Shown here: positions 10,095-19,355 of the stretch, piece by piece
Layout: each line of letters opens with the position of its first letter
How positions within the stretch are numbered: position 1 is the first letter of the stretch
From: Ferruginibacter sp.
GTDB lineage: Bacteria; Bacteroidota; Bacteroidia; Chitinophagales; Chitinophagaceae
Reading direction: 5' to 3'
DNA: 58,777 bases
Assembly: GCA_025351645.1 (NCBI GenBank)
Contig: JANXVN010000235.1
Coordinates: 1 to 58,777, forward strand
Program-made: the position numbers and the translations under genes
Notes under the pieces: generated by a model
Database searches by the model: none
The model's input: the letters and a program-made list of their open reading frames with translations, nothing else
Told to the model about the DNA's origin: nothing

Positions 10095-10778
10095 ATGCAA
10101 AAAAGTTTTTTATCGCGTTATAAATTATTACTTATTTTATTTATGGGTACTGCTTGTTGCACATTTTTTAATGCCTGTAATTCGCCGTACATTTCAAAAA
10201 AAAGAGGCTATTATATTATTGAATTGCCGCAACGAAAATACCAGCTTTTCAACCAGCCAAATTTGCCGTATAGTTTTGAGTACCCAGTATATGCCAATGT
10301 TATACAAGACACTACTTACTTTGATAATAACCCTGAAAACAGCTACTGGCGCAATATTGATTTCCCAAATTTTAACGCGAGGATATTTTTAAGCTACAAA
10401 GAAATTGGTGGTAACTCCTTATACAAAATAAAGCAAGCTAACGGGCAGTATAAAGATTCTTTCGGTATTAATTTGTTTGATAAAATGGTAGCCGATGCCT
10501 TTACGCTGACGAATAAAAACAACGTAGTTTCCAGCTCCATCAACGACAGCCTGATACATACTACTAACGGCATTAGCGGTGTTTTTTTTAAGGTAGGAGG
10601 CAATGCTGCCACCAGCAAGCAATTTTTTTTAAGCGATACCACAAAAAATTTTCTTCGTGGTGCTTTGTATTTTGATGTAACGCCCAATGCAGATTCCCTG
10701 CGCCCGGTGCAAGATTTTTTGCAGGTAGATATGGACCATATCATCAACACTTTTAAGTGGAAAAATAAAGGTCAGTAA
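10095..10778 (+). CDS. gldD: Gliding motility lipoprotein GldD
   Basis: An outer-membrane or periplasmic lipoprotein of the gliding and type IX secretion machinery. The lipobox ends in FFNAC (cysteine at about residue 28), and the following region with KKRGYYIIELPQRKYQ is typical of GldD. The 227-residue length is near that of the family. It lies 26 bp after gldE and forms a pair with it. Together with the type IX sorting-domain protein at 1900 it supports a functional secretion system, although gliding itself cannot be inferred. Confidence 0.92.
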   Translation: MQKSFLSRYKLLLILFMGTACCTFFNACNSPYISKKRGYYIIELPQRKYQLFNQPNLPYSFEYPVYANVIQDTTYFDNNPENSYWRNIDFPNFNARIFLSYKEIGGNSLYKIKQANGQYKDSFGINLFDKMVADAFTLTNKNNVVSSSINDSLIHTTNGISGVFFKVGGNAATSKQFFLSDTTKNFLRGALYFDVTPNADSLRPVQDFLQVDMDHIINTFKWKNKGQ

Positions 10779-11095
10779 GGCCGCGAATTTTTATGGTTCC
10801 CATAATTTTTTTGTCTCGGCCAATACAGCAGTTTTAATAATCATTGTTGTGCCCTCACTTTTACGGCACATCTATTTGGTACTCTTCCCCAATTTGCTAC
10901 ATTATTGGTTGTTCAAATTTTCCATAATTTCGTCCTGTGCTAAGGTATTGCGCCGTTTCAAGGCTTCTTGTTTCTGTAATACACCCAAACAAAAAGCGCT
11001 GAAAGGCACAATATTCCAGAGAAGGAGGAAACCCTTCTAAACTTTTGTGGCAATCGATAATGTGGTAAAAGCTCCCTGAAAAACAACTGTAAAAG

Positions 11096-11170
11096 AGTGC
11101 GACGTCCGCCCGGCTGCCTTTCGGACGGGCCTGTGAAGCCCCACAGACTATGTATTAGCCGGGGCAACAA
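11096..11170. repeat. GC-rich palindromic intergenic repeat (copy 1)
   Basis: Within a 482-bp gap this GC-rich patch reads, on the minus strand, GCCCGTCCGAAAGGCAGCCG followed by GGCGGAC. The core CCCGTCCGAA...CGGGCGG recurs at 29314 and 30574. Each copy can fold into a short hairpin. The rest of the gap (10779-11095) has no convincing gene; a 70-codon minus-strand frame across it resembles no family I know. Confidence 0.55.
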
Positions 11171-11244
11171 TTTTTTCTATTAAATGAACACCTCATTAAA
11201 TAAGCGCTCTGTAAAATGCACTTTTAATGCTTGCCGCTTTGTAC

Positions 11245-11252
11245 TACTTTTG
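11245..11252 (+). promoter_or_regulatory. Candidate Bacteroidetes -7 element for the DUF3109 gene
   Basis: TACTTTTG fits the TAnnTTTG -7 consensus of the Bacteroidetes primary sigma factor. It ends 8 bp before the ATG at 11261, implying a nearly leaderless mRNA. No clear -33 TTTG is visible at the right distance. Confidence 0.4.
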
Positions 11253-11260
11253 TAGTAGAT

Positions 11261-11857
11261 ATGATAGCAATTGACAACATATTGGTAAGCGATAAAATTG
11301 TGCAGGAACAATTTGTTTGCGACCTAAATAAATGCAAAGGCGGCTGCTGCGTAGATGGCGATGCAGGTGCGCCGTTGGATAAAGAGGAGCTTCAAAAACT
11401 GAATGACGTGTACGATGCCGTGCTACCTTATTTGCCAGAAGAAAGCCAACGGGAACTGCAACGCCAAGGAAAATATGTGTACGATAAAGAGTATGGATGG
11501 GTAACGCCCACCATTGCCAGCAAAGTTTGTGTATATGGAATAATTGATAAATCAGGCATTGTAAAGTGCGGTATTGAACAGGCATACAACGATGGAAAGG
11601 TGCAATGGAAAAAACCTATCAGTTGTCATTTATTCCCCATCCGCATACAAAAAAGCAGGGATAAAAAAACGGATTACGTAAATTATGAACCCCGGGAAGA
11701 CTTGTGCAGCGCTGCTTGTACGCTAGGTAAAAAATTAAAAGTGCCGGTATATGTTTTTTTAAAAAATGCGCTGGTAAGAAAATATGGCGTTGAATTTTAT
11801 GAAACTTTAGAAGCAACGGCTGAATACATGAAGCCAAAAAATGAAAATTTTTTTTAA
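11261..11857 (+). CDS. DUF3109 family cysteine-rich protein
   Basis: A 198-residue cytoplasmic protein of unknown function found across Bacteroidetes. The cysteine cluster C20-x4-C25-x3-C29-C30 near the N-terminus, with further cysteines in KVCVYG, VKCGIEQ, SCHLFPI and LCSAACTLG, suggests a metal or Fe-S site. I chose ATG 11261 (MIAIDNILVSDKIV) over the in-frame TTG at 11231, because conservation in this family begins there and the -7 motif lies between the two. It stands alone before the beta-lactamase gene. Confidence 0.85.
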   Translation: MIAIDNILVSDKIVQEQFVCDLNKCKGGCCVDGDAGAPLDKEELQKLNDVYDAVLPYLPEESQRELQRQGKYVYDKEYGWVTPTIASKVCVYGIIDKSGIVKCGIEQAYNDGKVQWKKPISCHLFPIRIQKSRDKKTDYVNYEPREDLCSAACTLGKKLKVPVYVFLKNALVRKYGVEFYETLEATAEYMKPKNENFF

Positions 11858-11895
11858 CCTGCTGGTTAATTACATAAATACTGACTTTTATAAAA

Positions 11896-12711
11896 ATGAA
11901 AAAAACTGTTGTTTACATTGCAAATTTTTTATTGCTTGCCTCGTTGGTTTCCTGCTCTGTAAATAGGGCTAAAATTGATAACAGCCTTGGTAAATATTTT
12001 GACGAAAATAAAGTGGAAGGATGTTTTACTATGCTGGATAACAGCAATGGCAAGGTAACGGTGTATAACCTTAATATGGATACAACACGCTACACGCCAG
12101 CATCTACCTTTAAAATTGTTAACTCGTTGATAGGCCTGGAAACTGGCGTTATAACTGATGAGAAAATGGTTATTAAGTGGGATGGCATTAAGCGCAGCAA
12201 TGAAAATTGGAATAAAGACATGTCGATGGAAGAAGCTTTTAGGGTAAGCTCCGTGCCTTATTATCAGGAAGTAGCAAGGCGCATTGGAAAAGATACGATG
12301 AAACTTTGGGTTGATTCTGTTGGTTATGGCAATAAAAATACTGGCAATAAAATAGATACTTTTTGGCTGGATAATAGTTTGAAGATTTCTGCAGACGAAC
12401 AATTAGGGCTCGTAAAACGCCTGTACTTCGACCAGTTGCCTTTTCAAAAACGTACCCAGCAAATTGTTCGGGATGTGATGTTAAGGGAAGATAGCACCAC
12501 CTATAGCTTAAGTTATAAAACAGGCTGGGGCTTTGATGAAAAACACACTAACCTGGGCTGGATGGTTGGGTGGATAGAAGAAAATAAACATCCCTACTTT
12601 TTTGTGACTTTAATAAAATCTGCTGATCAAAATATAGACATGCAGGCAATCAGGTTAACAATAACGAAAGGCATATTAAAGCAATTAGGTTTTTTTAATG
12701 GCAGGATGTAA
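11896..12711 (+). CDS. Class D (OXA-type) serine beta-lactamase, lipoprotein
   Basis: It is predicted to hydrolyse beta-lactams through an acyl-enzyme with a carboxylated lysine. All class D motifs are present, and by chance at almost the standard numbers: S70-T-F-K73, S118-S-V120, Y144-G-N146, W157 (equivalent of the omega-loop Trp) and K208-T-G-W211. The N-terminus carries the lipobox LVSC (Cys20), so the enzyme is probably membrane-anchored in the periplasm and not freely soluble. It lies between a DUF3109 gene and the Bat gene with no mobile element nearby, so it looks like a resident chromosomal gene. BlaR-type sensor domains share the fold but are fused to membrane helices, absent here. 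Confidence 0.9.
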   Translation: MKKTVVYIANFLLLASLVSCSVNRAKIDNSLGKYFDENKVEGCFTMLDNSNGKVTVYNLNMDTTRYTPASTFKIVNSLIGLETGVITDEKMVIKWDGIKRSNENWNKDMSMEEAFRVSSVPYYQEVARRIGKDTMKLWVDSVGYGNKNTGNKIDTFWLDNSLKISADEQLGLVKRLYFDQLPFQKRTQQIVRDVMLREDSTTYSLSYKTGWGFDEKHTNLGWMVGWIEENKHPYFFVTLIKSADQNIDMQAIRLTITKGILKQLGFFNGRM

Positions 12712-12825
12712 GGCACGGCTTTTGACAGTAATTGTAGAATTATGATGGCTTTCACAGTATTACATTTTTAAGATAATATTTTTGATAATAATTAATTATG
12801 GCTTCTTACTCATGAAAGCATAAAA

Positions 12826-14508
12826 ATGATACAGTTTCAGCACATAGAATATTTAGTAGCGTTGGCGCTTGTTCCATTGATGATAATGCTTTACTATTTT
12901 GTAATCAGGTACAAGAAAAAAACGATTGCAAAAATTGGCGATGAAGCCCTGGTAAACCAATTGATAAAAGATTATAGCCCCGCTAAGTTTTCTTTAAAAT
13001 TTATTTTGATAGTCGTTGCGTTTGTGGTTGGTGTAATAGCGCTGGCGAACCCTCGCAAGCCACAAGGCAGCACCATGGTGAGCCGTAGCGGAATTGATGT
13101 TATGATTGCATTAGACGTAAGCAAGAGCATGCTGGCAGACGATATAAAGCCAAACAGGCTGGAAAGGGCGAAGCAGTTTATAGCAAAATTGATAGACAGG
13201 CTGCCTAATGACAGGATTGGAATTGTTGTATTTGCTGGCAGGGCATACCTGCAAATGCCATTAACAACAGACCATGCTGCCGCAAAAATGTACCTTCAAT
13301 CTGCCACTACAGATGTGGTGCCAACGCAGGGTACCGTAATTGGCGATGCCCTTAAAATGTGTTTTGCTGCATTTAATACTAAAGAAAAAAAATACAAAGC
13401 AGTACTGCTGATAAGCGATGGGGAAGACCATGATGAATCTGCCGTTAAAACAACTAAAGCTTTAGCAGATGAAGGCGTGATGGTAAACACCGTAGGCATA
13501 GGGTCACCAGAAGGCACAACGATTATTGACCCTGCAACCCATGAAACCAAAAGGGATGCCACTGGTGCTCCTGTGATAACTAAATTGAACGAAGATGAAT
13601 TAAAAAGTATTGCTACTAACGGAAATGGCCTATACCTGCTTTTTACCAATACAGATGAAGTGGTAGATTATATGGATGCACAATTAAAAACCATGGGGCA
13701 GCGTTCGGTAACCGAAAACTCTTTAGTAGATTATAAAAACTTTTTTCCATGGCTGCTAGGTATTTTGCTGATAATATTATTAATAGAATTGTTTATTTCT
13801 GAAATTAAGCCAATGGCTGTAACCACTAAAAAATCAATAAAAAAACAATCAGTAGCGTTGCTGCTAATATTAATGCCAACGTTATTGTTTGCACAAAGCA
13901 ATAGCATACTTATAAAACAAGGCAACGATGCCTACGACAAAAAAGAGTATGGCGTAGCAGTGGATAATTATAAAAACGTTATAGATAAAGACCCTGCAAA
14001 CGAAAAGGCACAATATAATTTAGGTAATGCATTATATAAAAATGGAAACACTGACGAAGCGCTACAGGCGTACGATGCAGTGATAAAAGGCAGCAAGAAA
14101 AAAATTGACCAATCGGATTCGTGGTACAATAAAGGCGTAGCTTTACAAAATAATAAAAAACTGCCCGACTGTATCGATGCTTATAAAAATGCCTTAAGGA
14201 TAAACCCGGCAGATGAAGAAGCAAGGTTTAATCTGCAAAAAGCATTGGCGCAGCAAAAAAAAGATCAACAGCAGCAAAAAGATAAAGATGACAAGGATAA
14301 AAAAAGGCCGAAAAGCGACCCCAAAAAAGATAAAAAGCAAAACGAGAAGGATAACAAAGACCAGCAACCCAAGCCACAACCGAGCAAGATGACGCAAAAG
14401 GAAGCTGAAGAAAAGCTAAAGGCTTTGCTGCAGCATGAAAAGAACCTGCAAGACAAATTACGGAAAGTAGACGCCGCCTCGCCGGATAAACCGGAAAAGG
14501 ACTGGTAA
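12826..14508 (+). CDS. BatB-BatC fusion: VWA domain plus TPR membrane protein
   Basis: Residues 1-30 and 55-75 contain two membrane helices. A von Willebrand A domain (about 90-290) has the MIDAS motif D97-V-S99-K-S101 and DGEDHDES. A third helix lies near 305-322. A segment typical of a BatC signal peptide (SVALLLILMPTLLFAQ, about 342-358) then leads into TPR repeats (about 360-470) and a Lys/Gln/Asp-rich low-complexity tail. BatB and BatC are usually separate genes in the aerotolerance operon; here they form one 560-residue frame. The in-frame signal sequence marks the fusion point. A partner batA is not adjacent. The role in stress tolerance is inferred from the family. Confidence 0.85.
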   Translation: MIQFQHIEYLVALALVPLMIMLYYFVIRYKKKTIAKIGDEALVNQLIKDYSPAKFSLKFILIVVAFVVGVIALANPRKPQGSTMVSRSGIDVMIALDVSKSMLADDIKPNRLERAKQFIAKLIDRLPNDRIGIVVFAGRAYLQMPLTTDHAAAKMYLQSATTDVVPTQGTVIGDALKMCFAAFNTKEKKYKAVLLISDGEDHDESAVKTTKALADEGVMVNTVGIGSPEGTTIIDPATHETKRDATGAPVITKLNEDELKSIATNGNGLYLLFTNTDEVVDYMDAQLKTMGQRSVTENSLVDYKNFFPWLLGILLIILLIELFISEIKPMAVTTKKSIKKQSVALLLILMPTLLFAQSNSILIKQGNDAYDKKEYGVAVDNYKNVIDKDPANEKAQYNLGNALYKNGNTDEALQAYDAVIKGSKKKIDQSDSWYNKGVALQNNKKLPDCIDAYKNALRINPADEEARFNLQKALAQQKKDQQQQKDKDDKDKKRPKSDPKKDKKQNEKDNKDQQPKPQPSKMTQKEAEEKLKALLQHEKNLQDKLRKVDAASPDKPEKDW

Positions 14509-14519
14509 TAAAAGATAAC

Positions 14520-14548
14520 GAAGCGGGGCAACAACCCTGCTTTTTTGT
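14520..14548 (+). terminator. Intrinsic terminator after the Bat fusion gene
   Basis: The stem AAGCGGG...CCCTGCTT (one G-U pair) with a 7-base loop is followed by TTTTTT, 12 bp after the stop codon. Confidence 0.75.
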
Positions 14549-14642
14549 TATTAATTTGTAAGATAAAATAGCCTTAAATTATAGCAAGCCCTTGAATTGC
14601 CCTGGGCTTAAACCTGGGGCAATTGATATAATATTTATAATT

Positions 14643-16643
14643 ATGCAATTGTATTGTGAGTCGCTAACGGACTATAAACGCCTTAAAACGAGAGAAGTAA
14701 AGATTGGTAATTTATTGCTAGGCAATGGTAATCCGATCCGCGTGCAGACCATGACCACAACCGATACCATGGATACAATGGCTACGGTAGAACAATCCAT
14801 ACGCTGCATACAAGCTGGCGCAGAACTAGTCCGTATAACAGCGCCATCTAAAAAAGAAGCGGAAAATTTACAAAATATAAAAGATGAATTAAACAGGCGT
14901 GGCTATTTTGTGCCTCTTGTTGCCGATATACATTTTACACCAAATGCTGCAGAAATCGCAGCCAGGATAGTGGAAAAAGTAAGGGTAAACCCAGGCAATT
15001 ATGTGGATAAAAAGAAGTTTGAACAGATTGATTATACGGATGCAGAATATGCGGAAGAAATTGAAAGGATAACAGAAAGGTTTACCCCACTGGTATTAAT
15101 TTGCAAACAGCATGGTACAGCCATGCGCATCGGTACAAACCATGGTAGTCTTAGCGACCGTATTATGAGCCGTTACGGCGATACTGCAATGGGCATGGTG
15201 GAAAGTGCTATGGAGTTTTTACGCATCGCAAGGGCGCAGGATTACCACCAGATAATTTTGAGCATGAAAAGCAGCAACCCATTGGTGATGGTACAGGCTT
15301 ACCGTTTGCTGATCAGCCACATGATGGATGAATTTGGCGAATGCTACCCATTGCATTTAGGGGTAACAGAGGCTGGCGATGGCGAAGATGGCAGGATAAA
15401 ATCAGCCATCGGCATTGGCACTTTGCTGGAAGATGGAATTGGCGATACCATTAGGGTAAGCCTTACCGAAGACCCGGAATTTGAGATTCCCGTATGCCTG
15501 GATTTAGTAAAAAGATATAGTGCTGCTACTGTAAATACACAGTTGAATGAAAGTGCCGGTACCAAGCTTCCCTATTCGCCTTTTGATTATAAAAGGCGTT
15601 CTACAAATGAGGTTGCTAATATTGGCGCCAGGCATGTGCCAGTAGTAATTGCAGATTTTATGCTGGCTGAAAGCATTGCCCATACTGACTTACAAGCCAT
15701 TGGTTATAGGTACGACGCAGTAACAGACAAATGGTCAATTGGCGATGCTGCCGCTGATTATTTATATATCGGCAACAAAAAAATAGCTCTTGCCTTGCCT
15801 GGTACATTGCGTGTGATTTGCGATTATAATGCCTGGCTATCAGCCCCCAATGATAGTAATTATTTTCCGCTTTTTCAGGGCGATGAATTTTTGATGGCTG
15901 AAAAAATATCGGATAAAATAAACTTTGTAGCTGTTGATGCCAACCTGGTTTCTGAAGCACTGGCACAAAAAATAAAAGCTGATGCAACAGTTGTAGCGTG
16001 TGTTTATTCTACTGCGGCAAATGCCATGCAGGCAGTACGGAAATTTATAAGTAAACTAATGGCCCTACAAATTAGTTGCCCGGTAATATTATCTGTAGAA
16101 AGCCATGAAAGCTCCATTGATGAACAACTTATTCATTTTAGTACAGAAGCCGGAGCGCTATTTTTAGATGGCATGGGCGATGGCATCTGGCTAATGAACG
16201 ATCCGGCAGCATTAAGTAATCAAAAAGTATCTGGGCGAACTTATTTGGAAACAAAAAGCAACTATCAATTCATCAACAATACTTCGTTTTCTATTTTACA
16301 GGCGGTACGCACCAGGATATCTAAAACAGAATATATCAGTTGCCCAAGCTGCGGAAGGACATTGTTTGACTTACAGGAAACTACAGGAAAAATCCGTGCT
16401 GTTACCAATCATTTAAAAGGGCTAAAAATTGCTATTATGGGCTGTATTGTAAATGGCCCTGGCGAAATGGCGGATGCGGATTTTGGCTATGTTGGCAGCG
16501 GTGTTGGAAAAGTTACTTTATATCGTGGCAAGGAAGTAGTAAAGCGCAATATAGACAGTACTATAGCGGTAGATGAACTTATAAACTTGTTAAAAGAAAG
16601 TGGCGTTTGGATTGATGCAAGCAAAGTTGCCGCTATTGCGTAA
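14643..16643 (+). CDS. ispG: 4-hydroxy-3-methylbut-2-enyl diphosphate synthase (long form)
   Basis: It catalyses the penultimate MEP-pathway step (MEcPP to HMBPP) using a [4Fe-4S] cluster. The TIM-barrel half (residues 1-290) begins TREVKIGNLLLGNG and includes RVNPGNYVDKKKF. The C-terminal cluster-binding half carries CPSCGRT (near 566) and GCIVNGPGEMADADFGYVG (near 600). The 666-residue length reflects the additional middle domain seen in Bacteroidetes, Chlamydiae and plants. The start at ATG 14643 gives MQLYCESLTDYKR; an upstream TTG at 14592 adds residues unlike the family. The 3' end overlaps the convergent gene at 16633 by 11 bp. dxs of the same pathway lies at 43929. Confidence 0.97.
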   Translation: MQLYCESLTDYKRLKTREVKIGNLLLGNGNPIRVQTMTTTDTMDTMATVEQSIRCIQAGAELVRITAPSKKEAENLQNIKDELNRRGYFVPLVADIHFTPNAAEIAARIVEKVRVNPGNYVDKKKFEQIDYTDAEYAEEIERITERFTPLVLICKQHGTAMRIGTNHGSLSDRIMSRYGDTAMGMVESAMEFLRIARAQDYHQIILSMKSSNPLVMVQAYRLLISHMMDEFGECYPLHLGVTEAGDGEDGRIKSAIGIGTLLEDGIGDTIRVSLTEDPEFEIPVCLDLVKRYSAATVNTQLNESAGTKLPYSPFDYKRRSTNEVANIGARHVPVVIADFMLAESIAHTDLQAIGYRYDAVTDKWSIGDAAADYLYIGNKKIALALPGTLRVICDYNAWLSAPNDSNYFPLFQGDEFLMAEKISDKINFVAVDANLVSEALAQKIKADATVVACVYSTAANAMQAVRKFISKLMALQISCPVILSVESHESSIDEQLIHFSTEAGALFLDGMGDGIWLMNDPAALSNQKVSGRTYLETKSNYQFINNTSFSILQAVRTRISKTEYISCPSCGRTLFDLQETTGKIRAVTNHLKGLKIAIMGCIVNGPGEMADADFGYVGSGVGKVTLYRGKEVVKRNIDSTIAVDELINLLKESGVWIDASKVAAIA

Positions 16644-16911
16644 GGTTATCTTGCACCAACCTTAAAATTGGTACTCTCATCATACCTGCTGTATCGCGGT
16701 AATAAATTATCTGTTTGTCTCCCGGCTCACTAAACCGGTACCGCTTGCCACTTACGTTGCCGGTTACAGTAAGGGCCGTCTTACCTAAATATTCAAAATA
16801 AACATCCTGTGCGGCATTTAAATTTTGTTGGCCATTTTTGTTAGTAGTTTGTATAAATGATCCTGCTGCTGCTGCTGCATAATCATTTCTTTTAATTCCA
16901 CAATTGCACAT
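16633..16911 (-). CDS. Hypothetical protein with phage-structural-like sequence
   Basis: The 92-residue product has the central pattern FEYLGKTALTVTGNVSGKRY, then RFSEPGDK and a closing RVPILRLV. I associate this arrangement with small prophage structural or tail-region proteins, but from memory only. The N-terminus MCNCGIKRNDYAAAAAG is unusual: two cysteines, then an alanine run. It starts 13 bp after the DUF1360-like gene on the same strand and overlaps the end of ispG by 11 bp. No other phage gene is present, so it may be a remnant or a domesticated gene. Function unknown. Confidence 0.6.
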   Translation of the reverse strand: MCNCGIKRNDYAAAAAGSFIQTTNKNGQQNLNAAQDVYFEYLGKTALTVTGNVSGKRYRFSEPGDKQIIYYRDTAGMMRVPILRLVQDNLTQ

Positions 16912-16924
16912 GGGTTTTAATTTT

Positions 16925-17251
16925 TTAATCTTCTATAAAATCAGGCGTACTATCGTCTTGGTTTTTTGTAGTATCAGTAATAGTAGCTTGCTCTAATAGG
17001 CAGGCAGCGCCAGATAACGCCCACCAGTATAACAGTTTCTGCCACCAATTATCTCCTTCCGCCAGCCCTAACGGCAGTGCTATCCATACGCTTACGCAAT
17101 AAAAGCAATCAAGCAGGCGTCCCCAAAAACTATTGCCAACCTTTCTTCTTAACAAAAAAACAATATTAAAGGGCCCATCTTCCTTATTCAATAAATGGCT
17201 TATGCGCCACGTAGCCAAGACCAATAAAATAAATAAAAATTCATTATTCAT
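16925..17251 (-). CDS. DUF1360-like small membrane protein
   Basis: A 108-residue protein with a first helix (about 4-17) and a second hydrophobic stretch around FYCVSVWIALPLGL and LLYWWALSGAACLLEQA. The pattern TWRISHLLNKEDGPFNIVF...LLDCFYCVSVW matches the DUF1360 family, in which DCFYC-type cysteines are conserved. Function is not known; homologues occur in phages and bacteria. It is the first gene of a two-gene minus-strand patch and is divergent from nadB. Confidence 0.65.
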   Translation of the reverse strand: MNNEFLFILLVLATWRISHLLNKEDGPFNIVFLLRRKVGNSFWGRLLDCFYCVSVWIALPLGLAEGDNWWQKLLYWWALSGAACLLEQATITDTTKNQDDSTPDFIED

Positions 17252-17257
17252 TATTTA

Positions 17258-17337
17258 ATGCCATTAAGTTTAAGGCCATATTGTTCCGGTGTTAAATAGA
17301 GTATTAGCTATTTATATACTGCTAAACTTAACGGCAT
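17258..17337. repeat. Inverted repeat in the gap upstream of nadB
   Basis: ATGCCATTAAGTTTA (17258-17272) is matched in inverse orientation by TAAACTTAACGGCAT (17323-17337), 14 of 15 positions, with a 50-bp spacer. It lies in the 403-bp gap between the divergent DUF1360-like gene and nadB and could be an operator pair or a hairpin. The remaining 300 bp before nadB are AT-rich and show no gene. Confidence 0.5.
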
Positions 17338-17654
17338 GTCCATCATTGCGTCTTTCTATCTCCTTAAGTGGCATGGCTCGTAAATGCGTAACAGTTTTTT
17401 GTAAAACTATTTGATGATTTAACGGAGGAGAAAAAGAGGCACTGTAGAAGTACCTAAAACTTCAAGTAAACTTACTAATTTAATTTTCCATTTGCAATAC
17501 CCTTGACCGATGAATTTTAATAATAATTATTTTAATATGGTTGGCTTAAACTATCAGGACAAGTAAATGTTAAAATGAAATATTCTAAAGATGCACAACA
17601 TAATTTTTTATAAAAGATTATCAACCATTATCAATTAATTTTAGTGTTCAGTTA

Positions 17655-19265
17655 ATGAAGTTATTTATGGAAACAGATTTTTTAGTGATTGGAAGTGGCA
17701 TTGCCGGGTTAACATATGCATTAAAAGTGGCAGAAGCTTGTCCGGATAAAACCATAACCATACTTACCAAAACCCAAAGCGATGAAACCAATACAAAGTA
17801 CGCCCAGGGCGGCATAGCGGGCGTTATGGATTTTGATAAAGATAGTTTTGAAAAACATGTGGAAGATACATTGATAGCAGGTGACGGGCTTTGCGACAAA
17901 TCAGTAGTAGGGATTGTGGTAAACGAAGGTGTAGAAAGGATAAAGGAATTAATAGCATGGGGTGCCAATTTTGATAAAGATAAAGATGGTGATTATGCAT
18001 TAGGCAAAGAAGGCGGGCATAGCGAATTTAGGATACTGCACCATAAAGATGTTACCGGTAAGGAAATGGAAAGGGCTTTGCTGGAAGCGATAAAGTATAA
18101 GCCAAACATCAAACTTATCAGTCATTGCTTTGTGCTGGATATTATTACGCAGCATCACCTTGGCTATTTAGTAACAAAATCTACGCAGGATGTTGAATGC
18201 TTTGGCGTATATGTGCTAAACCTCAGTACTAATAAAATAGAAAAAATAATTGCAAAGATTACCTTGTTGGCAACTGGGGGCAATGGGCAGGTTTACCGTA
18301 CCACCACTAACCCGGCTATTGCAACAGGCGATGGAGTGGCAATGGTTTACAGGGCAAAAGGAAGGATAGAAAATATGGAATTTATCCAGTTTCACCCAAC
18401 GGCTTTGTATGAGCCGGGAGTACGCGGACAAAACTTTTTAATAACTGAAGCGGTGCGTGGCGATGGCGGTATCTTACGTAACCAAAGCGGCGAAGCTTTT
18501 ATGGAACGGTACGATAAACGGAAAGACCTGGCCCCGCGGGATATTGTTGCCAGGGCGATAGATAATGAAATGAAGATAAATGGCACAGAGCATGTTTATT
18601 TAGACTGCCGCCATTTTACAAAAGAGAAATTTACAGCTCACTTTCCTAATATTTACGATAAATGCATTAGCATTGGCATTGATATTACAAAAGATATGAT
18701 ACCTGTATCGCCAGCGGCACATTACAGTTGCGGCGGTGTAAAAACAGATGAGCACGCACGAACTTCAATTACAAACTTATATGCCGCAGGCGAGTGCGCC
18801 TGTACGGGCTTGCATGGCGCCAACCGCCTTGCCAGCAATAGTTTGCTGGAGGCAATGGTATTTGCACACAGGGGTTATGCAGATGCAGTTAAAAAGATAA
18901 ATAGCCTTAACTACCAGCAAGGAATACCCGATTGGAAAGCTGATGGCACCAATGCACCAAAAGAAATGATTTTAATTACACAGAGCCTTAAAGAAATGAA
19001 ATTGCTGATGAGCGATTACGTAGGCATTGTGCGTAATAACGACCGCCTGGGAAGGGCTAACCGCAGGCTGGATTTGTTGCACGAAGAAACAGAAGCACTA
19101 TACGAAAAAACCGCAGTATCGCCTCAATTATGTGAGTTGCGCAATATGATAACGGTTGCTTACCTAATTGTTAAATGTGCCGAGTTCCGGCACGAAAGCA
19201 GGGGGCTTCATTTTAATACAGACTACCCCGAAAAAAGTGTACGGGCACAAAATATAATTTTATAA
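17655..19265 (+). CDS. nadB: L-aspartate oxidase
   Basis: It oxidises aspartate to iminoaspartate, the first step of NAD synthesis, using FAD. The dinucleotide-binding motif is VIGSGIAGL (residues 9-17). The succinate dehydrogenase/fumarate reductase flavoprotein signature region includes KYAQGGIAGVMD, EFIQFHPTALYEPG and AAHYSCGGVKTDEHART. The 536-residue length is normal. Translation could alternatively begin at the Met codon at 17667. No nadA or nadC is adjacent. Confidence 0.96.
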   Translation: MKLFMETDFLVIGSGIAGLTYALKVAEACPDKTITILTKTQSDETNTKYAQGGIAGVMDFDKDSFEKHVEDTLIAGDGLCDKSVVGIVVNEGVERIKELIAWGANFDKDKDGDYALGKEGGHSEFRILHHKDVTGKEMERALLEAIKYKPNIKLISHCFVLDIITQHHLGYLVTKSTQDVECFGVYVLNLSTNKIEKIIAKITLLATGGNGQVYRTTTNPAIATGDGVAMVYRAKGRIENMEFIQFHPTALYEPGVRGQNFLITEAVRGDGGILRNQSGEAFMERYDKRKDLAPRDIVARAIDNEMKINGTEHVYLDCRHFTKEKFTAHFPNIYDKCISIGIDITKDMIPVSPAAHYSCGGVKTDEHARTSITNLYAAGECACTGLHGANRLASNSLLEAMVFAHRGYADAVKKINSLNYQQGIPDWKADGTNAPKEMILITQSLKEMKLLMSDYVGIVRNNDRLGRANRRLDLLHEETEALYEKTAVSPQLCELRNMITVAYLIVKCAEFRHESRGLHFNTDYPEKSVRAQNIIL

Positions 19266-19355
19266 TTAAAAGATTTGTAGCCCTTATCAATCCTAAATTA
19301 GCTATCCAAATTAACGCCCAATTATCAATTATTAAATTATCAGTTATCAATTAAT

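Noticed and set aside
10958..11170. A 70-codon minus-strand frame in the gldD-DUF3109 gap.
   Set aside because: It runs over the GC-rich repeat, has no recognisable family pattern and is better explained as repeat sequence.
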